Source: Penelope pileata
Lineage: Eukaryota > Chordata > Aves > Galliformes > Cracidae
Assembly: GCA_013396635.1 (NCBI GenBank)
Contig: WBMW01005300.1
Location: forward strand, 1 to 64,000
Direction: 5' to 3'
Length of the DNA: 64,000 nucleotides
Shown here: positions 13,307 to 27,200 of the stretch, piece by piece
Layout of the letters: every line of letters begins with the position of its first letter
Numbering within the stretch: position 1 is the stretch's first letter
Program-made: the position numbers and the translations under genes
Notes under the pieces: generated by a model
The model's input: the letters and a program-made list of their open reading frames with translations, nothing else
The model's database searches: none
What the model was told of the DNA's origin: nothing

Positions 13307-14443
13307 TAATAATTAAGGATTTCTAGCTTTGACCCAAACTAACAAGCTGAGTTTGTGAGAATCCCAGACTCAGATTTGGGATCTCATTTTGGCTGCCATA
13401 TCTTCCATGTCAGTATGGGCATGACAGAGGAAAAGGCGGATTTTTATATCAGGATTGGATTTACATCAGACTTGGCTACATTGGCTACGGGAAGTTCAGT
13501 TGCTGTTCCATCTGTCTCTCCCAAGGGCTTAAAGCCCTGCTTTGAACAGAAGGTGCAGTGCCCGTGCGCAGACCTGGAGTGTTGTTGCCCCTCAGTGCAT
13601 TGGAAACTTGGTTCTCGCCTACAGGCAAATTCCCCGGAGTAAGGAAACATGGCAACATCCAGCCAGCCTGCTGAGGACTGGAGCCAGGGGCTGAAGGTGT
13701 GTCTGTACCATTTTTTCTTGGAAAACAGAAGAGTGTGCCTATGGCAGGTTTCTCATTTCTGGCTGTGACCGTGCCCCTTCATCCATCAGGACTGAAATGC
13801 CAGTTTTGTCCCTAAATTAGCAAGGAAACGCTGAAGCATCATGGTCCGTACGTCAGCTTCTCGACCTTTGACACCTGGCCCTTTTTCCACTGGAGCCTTG
13901 TCATCATTCTGAGGTTTCACCATTAATTCAGACTGTTGCTTGATGTAGACAGGAGTTCAGGTGTGCACAGCCTCTGTGGGCAGCAAGGACCTCACACCTC
14001 TTGTGCCAGGGTCACTGCGGGTGATGGCAGTGCCCTCCTCTCCCTCCCTATCCAAGCAGGCAGTTCTCTTTTGGCAAAGGCAATCCCCAGTCACTGAAGA
14101 AGTCCTGATGAAATGAACCAGCATGCGCTTGGGTTTGTGCAATCAGGCCAATTGCTCTGGAAAATTTTGCCATCGAAAGAAAGGCAGCTCTCTGGATTCT
14201 TGTTTTTCATATTCATGAAAGACAGCAAAGCTGCAGAAGAATAAAAGTAAACACTATGCATAATTTAACAAATATTCACTGCAGAAATATGTCTAAGATT
14301 ACCTGCAGAAGTCCCAGAAAAATGTAAATAATTAATGTCACGAGGTGTGGAAACCAATGGAGCCCTCACAGTGTTTCTGTGCTGCCTGCCCGACAGCCCT
14401 GCTCTCATGTCTGTGCAGCGGCTGCTACAGGTGTTGATCTCAG

Positions 14444-14490
14444 CATGATCATGGTGACCAGGCTCATGGTCACGGCGACCAGGCTCACCA
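14444..14490 (+). repeat. Small imperfect tandem duplication (GACCAGGCTCA)
   Basis: GGTGACCAGGCTCATGG is followed at once by CGGCGACCAGGCTCACC. This is two copies of an 18-20 bp unit. Confidence 0.6.
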
Positions 14491-17400
14491 GCTGGCCTGC
14501 CCTTGAGAGCAGTGTCCTCTGCCTAAGCCAGCTGTTTCCAAAAAAGCTCAGAAAACCTGGCCGCTGCTGCAGCTATGGAGCTTCCTCCAAACAAAGCTTC
14601 TCCCATGCCTGTATTAAATTAAGGGGCATCATGCCCTGAGAAATGAGTGTCTTAAAACTCACATCTTTTAGTTCTTAGAACTAATCACTTCCAACAAGAT
14701 GAGTAGAAATAAGAATCTTTTCACTAGCAGACACAAGGATTCCTGCATTTTGGTCTGGGTATGTGGCTTGTTTGATGCTCCTAGAGTTTCAGATTGGTGA
14801 AAATACACTCTCGTTGTGAAATAAAGGCAAAGAAAAGAAGGAAAGCCAAGCCAAAACCAGCCTCACTGATTTCATTTCAGATCGAGCAGTGGGGCACTGC
14901 TCTGTGCTGCAGGGGGGAGCTGTGCTGAGCCCAGGCATCACGAGACCGGGGAGCACCAGGCAGGCCTCGGGCCTGGCCCCCTCCCGCGGCCTCTGAGCCC
15001 CCTGGGCCTGCGGCAGGGACGTGCCAGGGGACGAAGCCAAGCTTGTTTTGCTGGGAAGAGCCATCAAGCTACAGCGAATGGAAAGTCACTGTGTTTCTGA
15101 TAGGGTTCAAAACCAGCTCCCTGATGACATGGGTGGTGAAAGAGCAAAGCTGTCATCATCCTGGGAGAAGCACAGGGGGTGCTTCTCTCTTCAAGAGAGA
15201 AATTAGAAAAATTAGCTGCACTTTTTACATGCTGGGGGAAACAAGCGCAGGTTTTTCTGTTTGCTTTGTTGTAGCACAGGCACTCCAGTTGTTAGAAGAA
15301 TGTAGAAATCGCTATGGGATTTGTAGGAAATTTGATCTTACAAGGCACCTCTTTCAGTAATGCTGCAGGTAAATCCTCCGGAGCGCCATTTAATGAAATG
15401 ATTGTAGCCATGAATTATTTTTCACTAGAAGTCAGATACATTTAAAAGAGGGAGATGCTGAATCCTAAACACCACAAAACGATGAACAAAAACTCCCTGG
15501 TTACTTGAAAATTGCCTTGAGCTACACAGATGTAATTAAAATTTCATTTTAGTTTGAAAAAAAAAAAAAAGCAAATCATTCTTCATTTACAAAGAGCTAT
15601 TTTTTAATTAGAAAATTCAGTTTCTGCTTAGCACACTTATGACTTGGGCTGTGTAGAATGAAGCATGGCAGATTCTGAACACCTCTCTCCCCACAGTGTT
15701 TTGGGGCTGCATGGGCTCTGGGTGTGGAAGACAGCACTGCACCTCCATGCACCTTCCCAGCGGGAACTTGAAAGTCGTTCACAGGTGTGGCTCAGTATTT
15801 GGGGGCAAGATCCTCAGGTACAATTAAAGCTGTTGGCTTGTAGGCTGCACAGAGAGCTGAGGGGTTCAGGACTGTCCCATGCTCCTTCCTTGTTGTGCAT
15901 CAGTGTGAGACGAGCGCCAGCAGCGCGTCTTGCTCAGCCAAGGACAGCAGTTGTCCCCTCTTCTTGTCCAGTGCCTGGGTACAGGCATTGGAACCCCAGC
16001 AAGGGTCGGGCAGGGACCAAAGCTGTGCACCAGGAGACGCCCCTCAGCTGAGTGCAACCTGGAACACTGTGGGCCACCCCAGGCACAAGGTGCACAGTCC
16101 TTTTCGTCTTCTTCAGGAACACAGCTGGGCAAAAAAAACTTTTTACATGGCAGAAAAGGCATTTTTTTTTCCAAATTACATCAGTTTTTGTGATTGAGTG
16201 CAGCATAGACCAGTGGTTCGTGTCCCCATTAAGCCCACGTGTCTTCTCCGTGCCCTCAAGAGGGCTTCAGGTCAGCATTCCTGGTGCAATGGAGCAACAG
16301 GTTTCCTTACATCCCAAGTATGTTGTCAGGCTAAGGGCACAAAAACCCAGCTGCCGGCCAAAACACAGGCCATTACCCACTTGAATCAGAATGGCAAAGG
16401 AGGACTCATCCTCCTAAAACTGGTCCTGCTGCAAGTCTCTGATGGAGATGCACGTGAACTCTGAAGGCTGGAAAGCAGAGCCCCCCTGGGAAAAGATTTT
16501 CTCTATAATTCCCACATCATCCCTGTTTTTCTTCCAGCCTATATTCACAGTTAATTATTGTTTCAGGCTCTACCCAGCTCTCCTGTCTTTTTCCCCAGGC
16601 AGTTGCTGCAAGACACTTGAAGGTTAATGGGCCGCGTGCTTATTTTTAGCTCCGCATCTCTTTAACACAGGAGAACCTGGCTGATGGCAAAATAAGCTCC
16701 TCTAGCCAACAAGAGCAATCCTGCCTCCAGTGCCCCTCCAGATATTATTTCATGATTCTTTTTCAATGAAGCGATGGCAAATACCCATCGACCTGCTGCA
16801 CAAGGCACAACACGTGGGCTCTTGTGTGTCGCCAGCAAGCAGCTCCAGGTATGGACTGCCTGGGAGGGCAGAGATGCTTCCAGCAGATCCTGGTGCATTG
16901 GGTTCATTTCTGCTGCCAGGTGCACAGAAACAGCAGAAGCTGGGGTTTCTTAAGGGGAACAATGCTCCAAAAAAGAAACCATTCCACTGTACAAATTGCT
17001 TCATTCAGATTTAATCCACTGCTCTCCTGCCCACAGCAGTTCCCGTCAAGCTTTCAGGAAAAATACATGGAGCAGACAGGGGCCTGGGAGAGCAAAGTTG
17101 GCAGATGCCACATGTGGAGCTGTGCCTTGGCTGGTGCAGGGAAAGACCCTGTTGTGCTGTACCACTGCACTTCAGCCATGGATCAAAACACGCCTTTTGC
17201 AAACTCTCTGAGTAGCTTTTAAGTGCCCTGTGATGTAAAGAGAAAAGGCAGCCCCCTAACCCCCCAGCTGGGGGGGGGCACTGCGAGAAAGCCACATCAG
17301 AGCTGAAGCCCCCCAGAAATGTGACGTTTTTAACATGAGGGTTTAACCAGTGCTGTGCTCTGCAGATAAGGGTCACAGGATGGCCAGGAGCAGCTTTTCT

Positions 17401-19649
17401 GAAGCAACTTCTGTGTTGAACTGTTTCTGATTTCTGAGAATATCCCTGTAGCACAGAAATGTGGGAAGTGCTGTGTTTTACATGAAGATGAAAGATACAA
17501 GTATTTACATAAGAACTGCAAAAAGAAGGCCAGCAAGGTCTGGTGAGACAGCAGGTGGTGATGGGGGGCTGTGACAGTGCTCACACAGCCATTGGGGTCA
17601 GCCCAGAGTAAGCCTTTGGCCTCTAAGTAGAATTTGCCAGACTGGCAAACCGGGGTGGAAATCATGTGATGCGGTGCAGATGTACCTAGGGCATGATTCT
17701 TCTCACCCCAAAGGAGATGCCAGCATTTGGTCAGGGGATTGCACCTCGCGAGAGCCTGCCCCTGAAGGACCAGCCCTGCTGGGAGCCACAAGCTGCTGGG
17801 TCTGCTCCGCCATGTCACGTAACCCCATGAGATGTGTCCCACCCCAAATCCCATCCCAATGGCTGTGCTGTGTATTACCTGAAGGTTAAAAGCAGGCAAA
17901 GAAAACATCCAATCATTTCTTTATTCCTGCTAAAGGAACTTCCATGGGGAAGATCAAGGCACTAAGAGCATTTGGGGAAGCCTGAGGATGCCTGAGGGCA
18001 AGTCCCAGGGAGCCCCCTGCCTCCCCCTCCAGAGGCACAGGCTGCATGCTTTGGTGTTGCAGGAATCAGTCACTGGGGATGGCAGGAAAAGGAGATAAAG
18101 TCCCAAATGTGTGCTGCTGCAGGGAACCTTCTCACTTCCAGAGGAACAGCAATCTTTGGTGGATGGCTTACTGCACTTCTGTGTGTGTGGACAGCTTTGC
18201 CATGGGAGACAAAGTTTCTCCAAATTGGCTTTTGGGCTGTGTTCAGCAGCTGAAGCCTCTCCCAATAAACTGCTTTTATGCTTTGATTTTTATATGACCC
18301 ATGATGCGTTTGAGGGCAGTAATGGTGGCATTGGCAGCGTTTTGAAGAGGGGAGCACAATTAGAGGCTGCATGCTGATAGAGACAGATCTGGTGGGCTGC
18401 AGTAATGCCAGGAATATCATTTTGTATGATGAGATGTGAGTCTGCAAAAAATCGTCACAGGGGTTAGCAGTGAGCAGCTGAGGTGGCACATTCCTTCCCC
18501 TGCTCTGGGTGTATGGGGAAGCTGTCAGTGCTAAGCGGGGCATTTTTTGACAGTATTTGGTTTTTCGTTCAAAGGAGCTACAAGAAAATATGTTACAGAG
18601 GTTGCATCTGGGCCTTTCAATTTCTTTTAATTTAATTCATTTGATTTCCACAGGGAATGGAGAAGTCTAAGAAAGAAGCAGATGTATGTTATACCAGCCT
18701 TAGAGGAACCACATTATTGACAAGCTGCGAAGTCTGCTCATTTTTCCAGAGCTGGGTCTTGCTGCAGCCCTCCTGTGCGGTGGCTGCTGCAGGTGCGGGT
18801 ACACAACCAGGCAGGCAGGCAGGCACGGCTGCAGGGGCTGGGGAAGGAGACGAGAGCAAGGGGAGATGATGTCTGTGGGAAGGTGCTGGAGGAGCAGGGT
18901 GATGAGGAGCAATGAGCACCACACCAACATGTCACTTGGTGACACTGCCTGGCGAAGCGTTGTGTGATGAGCTCAAAGGATCGCTAGCCCATCCAGTCCT
19001 CAGAAGCATGAAAAGCTCCACAAATCAACATACACTGATATTTTCACCTCCTTGTAATCACATGTTGTGGGAAAGGCTGCACCGGCTGTGTGTTTTCCCT
19101 CACAGCTGCTTAACGCAAGGTGTTTTGGCTGGGGCCTTGATGGTCACATCACAGCCATGTTCTGCACCTGTCCCTTCTGCTGGGGAGAGCTCCTGGCTGC
19201 TGGCCTCACGGCAAGCCAGCCAATGCCAGCCAGGTGCCCTCCTTCACTGGGGCAGGATTTCCAGTGCCAGCACCTTGCTGACAGCTGGGGTGAAGCCTGG
19301 AGGCAGGAGTGGGTGCTGCACAGCCCTCTGTGGGATGGTGGCTCTCTGGCTGGTCACGGTGCAGTGAGGGATGCTCCAGGACAGCCGGGTGGCAGGGCTT
19401 GGCTCACGATCTGTGAGCCTGAGTGGTGGCCACAAGGAAAAGTGCTTTCTGGTGATCTGCCACTTCACTCAGCTGCTCTGCAGCCTTATCTTCTGTTTTG
19501 AAGGACTTTGGCAAAGGAAAAACACCACCTGTGGCTGCGGTGCTCCTGGCTCCCTGTTAGCCTTCCTCAGCCTCCCTCCAGATATCAAAGCCAAGGAGGG
19601 CAAGGACTGCCTCCCCTCTTTGACATGTGTCAATGAAGCAGGAGGCAAA

Positions 19650-19800
19650 TAGGAGGGTGTCTCCCTCCCTGGAGACCTTCAAAGACCACCTGGACATGGC
19701 CCTGGACCAACTGCTCTGGGTATTTCTGCTCGAGCAGGGGTTGGACCAGATGACTTCCTGAGGGCCCTTCCAACCTCAGCCATTCTGTGACCTTGTGATA
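19650..19800 (+). mobile_element. CR1 LINE 3'-end fragment
   Basis: The segment starts with TCCCTGGAGACCTTCAA-like CR1 sequence. It continues through the untranslated GGTTGGACCAGATGACTTCC and ends in CCATTCTGTGACCTTGTGAT. About 150 bp remain, with no open frame. Confidence 0.85.
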
Positions 19801-19884
19801 GGAGAACTAACCTGGCCTTGCTGGGACTGGTTTTGTCCACAGCAAGGCATAGACTGGGCTATGTAGACCAGGGGTCATGAGTTG

Positions 19885-20135
19885 GGCTCCATCAGGAGAG
19901 GGGTGGCCAGCAGGGACAGGAAGGTGATTGTCCCTCTCTACTCTGCCCTCGTGAGGCCCCGTCTGGAGTACTATGTCCAGGTCTGGGGCCCCCAACACAG
20001 GAAAGATGTGGAGCTGTTGGAGATGGTTCAGACGAGGGCCACAAAGATGATCAGAGGGCTGGAGCNCAGCAGGGGAGTTGGAACCTGATGATCTTTGGGG
20101 TCCCTTGGAACTCACGCCATTCTAGGTTTCTATGT
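19885..20135 (+). mobile_element. CR1 LINE fragment with internal deletion at an N
   Basis: It encodes CR1 pol motifs (VPLYSALVRPRLEYYVQVWGP, MVQTRATKMIRGLE). After an N at about 20,066 it jumps to the CR1 3' end (GTTGGAACCTGATGATCTTTGG, then CCATTCTAGGTTTCTATG). About 300 bp of the usual sequence between are absent. Either an internal deletion or an assembly collapse at the N would explain this. Confidence 0.85.
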
Positions 20136-21741
20136 GTGTCCTTCCCACTTCATGTTAGGTTGTGTGGCTGCACAGGGCTTCTTGGGCAGCCTCGGGCTGC
20201 ATGGATTTGTGTCACCAAGGGTGCAGGCTTTGGCTCAGCTGGCACCTCCAGAGCCAGGTGGGAAGGAGGGGCCAGGGCAGGATGCTGGGAGCTTTGACTG
20301 GGCTAGATCTGCTGAGATGCAGAGATGTGAAAATGTGGAGATGCTGAGATGTGATGATGTGGAGATGCTGAGATACGACACAGAGATGCAACCTCCAGTT
20401 GTGGGGTTTTAATAGAGCATGGTGCAGAGGAGTACTGCATACAGTTATTACTCATAAGGTCCATCCAGCTCGTGTACGAATGGAGACCTACCTAGATATT
20501 AAGTTTCCCCTTAGCCCTTAATTGCGAACAAGTTAAGTCCCATTTGAATCAATGATTTCAAGTGAACATTTGCTAGCAAAATGCTTTCGACATATTTGCC
20601 TGCTCTGTAGTTTGCAGAAATTATCTGCTGCCACTGCATTTTCAGTTCATCTTCTGGCTCCAAGGACAGAGTTGGTAGACGTGGTATCCAGGAGGGGACA
20701 TCTCGAGGAGGGGGCATCTCCAGGCAGCTGCCTGCTGAAGCCAGCCTCTGGGATGGCACAGTGCAGACACTGGGAGCTCCTGCACAGCCAGCCCTGGGGA
20801 AAGCCCAGGGACTGGCAGGAGAGGGCAAGGATTCATCCACTCCTGTCAGCTCCACCCCATTGCACCTTTCAGGGTTTAATATATATGCTAGAAGGACCTG
20901 AGTGCAAGACTATGACTGTGCTGACAGAACATGAGGTTGAATACAAAGCCTTTCTGTTGGGGAAGATATCTCACAGAACTGGATGGCTTTTGATCGCACT
21001 TTGGTCCATGCATCCCCATAAGCTTGTGAGTCCAGAGCCCTTCGAAGCTGGAAGCTCCTTCCTGGTGGAGACCAGATCACTCTGTGACAGCTGCTTTGCC
21101 AAATTTTCCAGTGTTTTATACTTTTTTTTTTTTTTGCATTTTTTGAAGCAGGAAAGATCCACCACAGGTGCTCTTCCATTTCCTTGTTTTCCTTCTCTAC
21201 CATCGACAGTGATTCAAATCCACTGAGGTCAAAAAAACCACACAAGAATGTAGATTGTGAAACATAATGCTTAGTAATTAAACAGAAGGTTGCACAGATA
21301 CTAGAAAATATTCTGTGACTAATACCACAGTATAAGCTTTATTCATGAGCATTTCAACCAAGGGATGCATTTTTAAGTCTATAAAATATCTGCTATGTTT
21401 TCCTGAGTTCCTCCATAGTCTTGTAATTACAGAAGCCCGATGTGTTTTTATCTCCATAATGTAATCGCCATTTGGGATTGGGAAGAGATCTGTCCTCATG
21501 TCGTACAGAGATGTACCTCCATCTCAGAGACATTACACACATCACAAATTGGAATGTGGGCTTTGCTTCAGAAATACGCCACTGCTGAAGAAATCTGAGA
21601 CCATTGGCAAATTCTGGTATTGCACTTTATGCACTCCTTTGCACTTTATGCACATCTGGGCATCTGATGTGTTTGGGGGGTCCTGGTCCCAACCCTGGGT
21701 CAGTGAGATATCTATCCTTCCTCCCAGATTTGGCATATTTT
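20136..21741. other. Intergenic between CR1 copies
   Basis: No gene is seen. A 224-codon frame at 20,552-21,226 shows no domain and crosses a T-run at about 21,121-21,135. It is treated as chance. Confidence 0.7.
20324..20380 (+). repeat. Short tandem repeat, 24-bp unit, about 2.2 copies
   Basis: The units at 20,324-20,347 and 20,348-20,371 differ at only a few bases (pattern GATGTGAnnATGTGGAGATG). A partial third copy follows. Confidence 0.8.
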
Positions 21742-22150
21742 AGAATCAGAGAATCACAGAATGGTTTGGGTTGGAAGGAACCGTAAAGATCACCCAGCTC
21801 CAACCCCCTGCCATGGGCAGGGCTGCCATCCACCAGATCAGGCTGCCCAGGGCCACATCCAGCCTGGCCTCGAACGCCTCCAGGGATGGGGCACCCACAG
21901 CTCTCTGGGCAGCTTGTGTCAGGGCCTTACTGCCCTCTGAGTAAAGAATTTCTTCCTAATATCTAATTTTAATCTCTTCGCTTTTAGTTTAAAACCATTC
22001 CCCCTTGTCCTATCATTATCTGCACATGTAAAAAGTCAGTGTCCCTCCTGTTTATAAGCTCCCTTTCAGTATTGAAACGCTGCAGTGAGGTCTCCCTGGT
22101 GCCTTCTCTTCTCCAGGCTGAACAACCCCATCTCCCTCAGCCTGTCCTCC
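21742..22150 (-). mobile_element. CR1 LINE fragment, reverse orientation
   Basis: On the plus strand it starts with the reverse complement of the CR1 terminus (AGAATCACAGAATGGTTTGG). It proceeds through CCAGCCTGGCCTCGAACGCC and AGAATTTCTTCCTAATATCT to CTTCTCTTCCAGGCTGAACA-like sequence. It is about 410 bp, 5'-truncated, and its coding frame is broken. Confidence 0.93.
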
Positions 22151-23854
22151 TTTTTCCTCCTCCTTTGCTGAGGAAGCTAATCTTGCTGGTGTTTTCATTT
22201 TATGCACAGAGAGAAATGGAAAATGAGGAGCAAGTGCCTGACAAGAGGAATCTCCTGGAGGTTTCTGCTGGGGCAGGCCGGCTGCAGGCAGCCAGGTCCG
22301 GCACAGTCTCAGAAGCAGGGGAGGGGAAGGAGGATGCTCATGGGTGAGGAGCTGGCGGTGTTGCCAGGGACATCAGCAAGGCCAGGGCTCTCCCACGAGG
22401 GCCACGAGGTGGGTGGCTCCCACCATGAAGATGCAGGACATCATCCTGCAGCAGCAGCACCGGGAGGGATGTGCCTCTGGAGATGGATGGTGCCATGCAG
22501 GAGCAGCACGGGCGGTTGTGAGGGCACAGCGTGAGGACGGGCCTTCCCCACAGCCCGGTTCCTCGCCGCCTTTCTGGTGGAAACGAGTGCTATTTAAGCA
22601 CCTGGAGGTGCTGTAAGGTAATTCCCCCAAAGCTAAGAGGCAGATGCTGAACAGCACTTAGTGATGAATAAATGATGTTACAAAAAGGAACACAGTGCAT
22701 GTGCTGGCACTTCCCCATCTCACACACATGGCACGCTTGCCTGCGCAGCACAGCTCTTCCGTGCCAGCTCCTCACAGCCTCTTTCCTCTTCACCCTTTCT
22801 ACTTTATGCTCATACAATCCTTGCAGTTCTCCTGCAGTCTTTTACCATGACACATCGTGCAGACTGCCCATCCCTCAGACAATTTATTTGTGCTCTCTTT
22901 GCAGTGCCAATGTTAGCACAAATGGCTGAGTGCCTGCCTTGCCGCCCGTGCCGCAGCAAGAGGGGCCCAGCACTCACCAGAGCTGCTCTGGCAGCCCTCC
23001 GACACACAACTGATCCCACTGCCTCTGTGTAAGAGAAAACTGCAGGAGCAGGCCCTTAAGGGCTAGAAAATATTCTGCTCATGACAATGTTTATTCATTC
23101 TCATTTGGCAGCTCAGCTTGCCCGCTGATAAATAACTGCTGAGGAAGAGCATGGGGGGAGCAGAGCATCCTGCCAGTGCCGGTGTTGGTGTGGACACACA
23201 CCGAGAAAACAGCAGTGTTGACATCTCTGTCCTCAGTTGATTTTCCCCTTAGCTTGCAGACTGCCTGGGGTGAGGTAGTTGCCTGAACACACCTCTGTCA
23301 GGGGCTGGAGATAGCCCAGTAACAACCAGAGACGTTCATTGCCCTGAAAGTTGGTCGCTGGGTGCTCATCCCTCGGATGATTCATGTTAATGGTCTCAGC
23401 ATGGCTTTTTTTACAGCAGTCCCTTTTAAGTTGTTACACACCTTTTTTTTCCTTTTTTTTTTTTTTTTGGAGACAATTCGTAGAGAAAGAAGAGCTGAAT
23501 GAACACGTCACTGGCTTGTCACTTTTCCATTTCTCTCCCTGTCTTTGCCATTCCTTTAATAGGCTGAACCAATTTTAGAAAAGTCTCTGATGTCCCTGAT
23601 GATACATTGCCTTGGAGGCCCAGATAAGAGCCAACGTGGACACACTGCTCACTGCAGCCACTGCCAATGGAAAAGCGGTGCGAGTGCGGGCAGCAGCGGC
23701 GAGGAGCTGCTTATGTGTTGCACACGCTACTGCAGCTGTTCAAGAAATCTCATTTTCAGTCCTTTTATTTTGACCAGAATAAACTGGCACACTGCTGATA
23801 GACCCCACACCTTTTAAAGAGACGTTTCAGGCTGTGCTGGATGCAGCTGTCAAG
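22151..23854. other. Intergenic between CR1 copies
   Basis: No gene is seen. There is a poly-T run at about 23,440-23,468. The rest is single-copy sequence with no recognised feature. Confidence 0.7.
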
Positions 23855-24282
23855 TACAGAGGAGGCCACAAAGTTGATCAGAGGGCTGGAGCACCCCTTC
23901 TGTGAAGAAAGACTGAGGGAACTGGGCTTGTTCGGCCTGGAGAAGAGGAGGGTCCGGGGAGACCTCACTGTGGACTGCCAGTACCTAAAGCGGAACCTAC
24001 CGGAAAGCTGGGGCAGGGACTGTTTGTCAGGGACTGAAGCGATAGGGGAAGGAGTAATGGCTTTGAACTGAAAGAGGGTAGGTTTAAATTAGGTGCCAGA
24101 AATAAATTCTTCACTATGAGTGTGGTGAGGCCCTGGCACAGGCTGCTCAGGGAAGCTGTGGATGCCCCAGCCCTGGAGACATTCCAGGCCAGGTTGGATG
24201 GGGAGGAACCAGAGCAGGATGTTGGAACTGGGTGGTCTTTGAGGTCCTTTCCAACCCAAACCATTCTGTGATTCTATGCTTC
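23855..24282 (+). mobile_element. CR1 LINE fragment
   Basis: It starts in CR1 pol (EATKLIRGLEHPFCEERLRE, LGLFGLEKRRVRGDL). It is then degenerate and ends with the CR1 3' end (TCCAACCCAAACCATTCTGT, then GATTCTATG). Frameshifts break the coding frame after about 24,000. Confidence 0.92.
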
Positions 24283-27200
24283 CTCCCAGTACAAAAGCAG
24301 CCCATTTTCAAGATGTACACGGAGAGGTGTTTCACGGGCCTCATCACTGCAAGTTGCTGTTGGGCTGCAGCAGGAGAACCATGCAATACAAATCTTGCAG
24401 TAACCATCCCCCTTGCTGGGGCATTTCTACTAAAGAACCCACACAGAGCAGCGCCGGTGCGCCGGGCAGGAGCCACCATTGGTGAAACTTGGCTTTTATA
24501 CAGCCAGAGATAAAATAGATTGGTGATGGTTAGAGACAACAGTGAGGAAACAGGGAGATGTTGTCGGAAGTTCGCCCCGCTCCTGGCCCACATTTCCTAC
24601 CCTCGTGCATCCCCAGCGCTGCCATTCACTGCCAGCACCTGGTGCTGGGGCACTGGGACAGCTCGTGCCAGCCAGACCTGTGTCCTGCTGTCACCAGCCA
24701 CAGCGTGCCATGGCCACAGCCTGCCCCACACACAGGGAAACAGCAACATTGTGCTCCAGCACCTGTCAGCAGGTGACAGCTCTGCAGTGTTGCAGTTTGT
24801 GGTGTGCTAACGCAGCCGCTGTTGCTCAGTCTTTACTCAGTGTTTTCTGAATGTCACGCCAGTGATGTTCCTGCTATTTGTCAGGTCATGGGCCCCCATG
24901 TAGCACTTCTGCTCAGTGCTTGCTTGTTGTGTCAGGGCGAAACACTGTGAATCAGGCACTTCTGCTGGAGGTTAGCATGATCTCAACGTGATCCAGCCCA
25001 TCTTACAGATGCATTTTAAGAAAACATCCACAACCTTGTACAAAGCTGATGTGAAGGGACTTCTGGCAATCTTCAAGTTCTGTGAAAAAAAATCTTAAAT
25101 TATTCCATTTGGGGAATTTCACTGGCAAGACGACACAGACTGATGCACTTTGTTCAAGTGTCCTTGAAAATGCATTTTTTTTTTGCGTCGCTTTCATGTC
25201 AGGAAAGTGCTGAGAGCGCTGCTGGAAAAATTCCAGCATTCAACCTGCTTTCCAGCAAGTGTACGAGGGTGCAGCAAAAGCCTTGATTGTTATTTTAACA
25301 TTTGCATACAAATCCTCATCGGAAACCCTTACAGACATACTCAGACCCACCAGCGAGCTCCATATGGGCTGTGGCCAGCCAGCGGCCAGGAAAACATTTC
25401 CCAGCGCGAAAAGACTTTGAGTGAATATTTTTGTCCCTTCCCTAAAGAGGCAGCAGTCCCCCCTGAGCCTGTCAAAGCCTCCCAGGGCTCAGGCTGGGAC
25501 CCCCACGTGTCACCTGAGGGTTTCACTGCTGCCATTGCTGTCCCCTGGCTGCCTGTCCCCATGTGCTGTTGTCCCCTCTGCGGTGCTCCAGGCTCTGGCT
25601 CCTGTCATCTCCGAGCCTCACCTCAGCAGGAGCAATGGAACGCACTTCTTTGTCTAGAGAATGGTTTTAATTAGCAGTAATTTGCTTAATAGTTCCCATT
25701 TGAACAATGAGGAAGACTTACATCACGCACTGGAAACACATTCAAGTGACGAACGTGTTCTCTTACGTGACACCATTTGACTGCATTGCAGCTTCAGGGG
25801 GCACGGGAGGATCAGTCTGCAGTAAGCATGGTCCTGACCCCGGGTGACCTGAGCTGGGGAAATGTCTGTTCATCTGACTGAAGAGTAGATTACCCTGACA
25901 GACACTCAGCTCTGCTGAAATCTTAGCAGTCTCGACTGATTCTCCAGTGCCCTGTCACCATGCGCCCAGCTGATGGGCCACTTTGCCGCCAGGTGTTCCC
26001 AGAGCCGCACTCCCACCAGGGCTCCCTGCATAAAATCTGCAGGGTTTTAGCCCTGGGCTTGCAGGCTTTAAGGCACTGTGTCCCACCCCGCTCTGAGATT
26101 CTGTGTTAGCAGGGCTTTCCTGCTGAAACATGCACCTTGCCACCTAAAGGCTGCTCGTGAACATAACTACGCATCTCCAAGCAGAGAGCAGAGGGTGACT
26201 GCGGGCCTGCGCTGGTCCAAGAGAACAAAACAGGCTTGAACGAGGATGCCCCAGTTGTTCGGGCTTAACACTGCTTACTTCAGAGCAGGAACAGAGCCAC
26301 TGTCGGGGACAAAAATAAACACCAGTTGTTCAAAGCCTTCAAAACAAGAGAAAGAGCAGAGCACAGTGAGTGCTTTTCTCTTCTGACTGCCACCTCTCCC
26401 AGTAAGCAGGGGAAGGCACAGGCACATGAGATTTTATTCCTCTTTAATTTCATACAGAGGGGTTCCCCTCTGTCTCAGCTGGTCCTCACCAGTGGGTGTT
26501 TGCCCACATTTTTGCTTACCATTACATTTCTGCGATGCAATGCCAAGTGCAGCCTTGCTACTGCCAGTCCAGGGACAGAGAGGCATGGTCCGCAGGAGAG
26601 GTCATCTCTTTTATTAGACCAAATGATGCACTCGGAAAGAACAGAGAAGCCTGTGTGCCCCAGAACGTGCCAGCCTTGCCCCATGCACTCACCTCCAATG
26701 CTCCCATAACAGAGCTGACCTTTCCCTGCAGGCCGCTCCCCACCTGCTTGGTGGGCATGGGCTGGGGGCTCCTGTGCCAGGAGGGCCTCTCTCTGTCGGG
26801 CAGAGCTGCCCAGGTGCACTGAGCTGCCCACTTGCCCAAACGCCTCCTAAGTGGCTCCAGAGCTCTGCCAGAGGTCCCCGTGCCCACACCACACACGAGT
26901 AGGCCCAGAGGCCCCCTATCCCACAACAGAACAGCTGCTGCTTCTGCTCGGCTGTGGCTTTCCTAGGCAGTCTCTGAGCCCAAAGAAACTCAGTGGAGGC
27001 TGCTGGTCTCAGCTGTCAGGGCTGCCGAGCCCAACTCAAGGCACAATCTGGCTGCAGAAAGCGGAGGCTGAAAGCCCAAGGGCCAGCTCCCCGCACAGCA
27101 CACCTTGCTCTCCACTGTTCCTTTGCCAGCCTGTAGCACCCGCCTGCCCAGCACTGGCGCCAAGAGGCCGGCAGTCTCCCAGTGAGCATGCAGCCCTCCT

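Larger units (their letters stand above)
9256..19649. other. Intergenic, no supported gene
   Basis: This is mixed moderate-GC sequence. Frames of 60-190 codons overlap on both strands without conserved motifs. AT-rich single-copy patches are at about 11,700-12,240, 12,960-13,250 and 14,160-14,345, with ATTA-type homeobox core sites. Nothing else is recognisable. Confidence 0.7.

Noticed and set aside
20552..21226. 224-codon plus-strand open frame
   Set aside because: It passes through a T-run, has no recognisable domain and lies between CR1 fragments. It is most likely chance.
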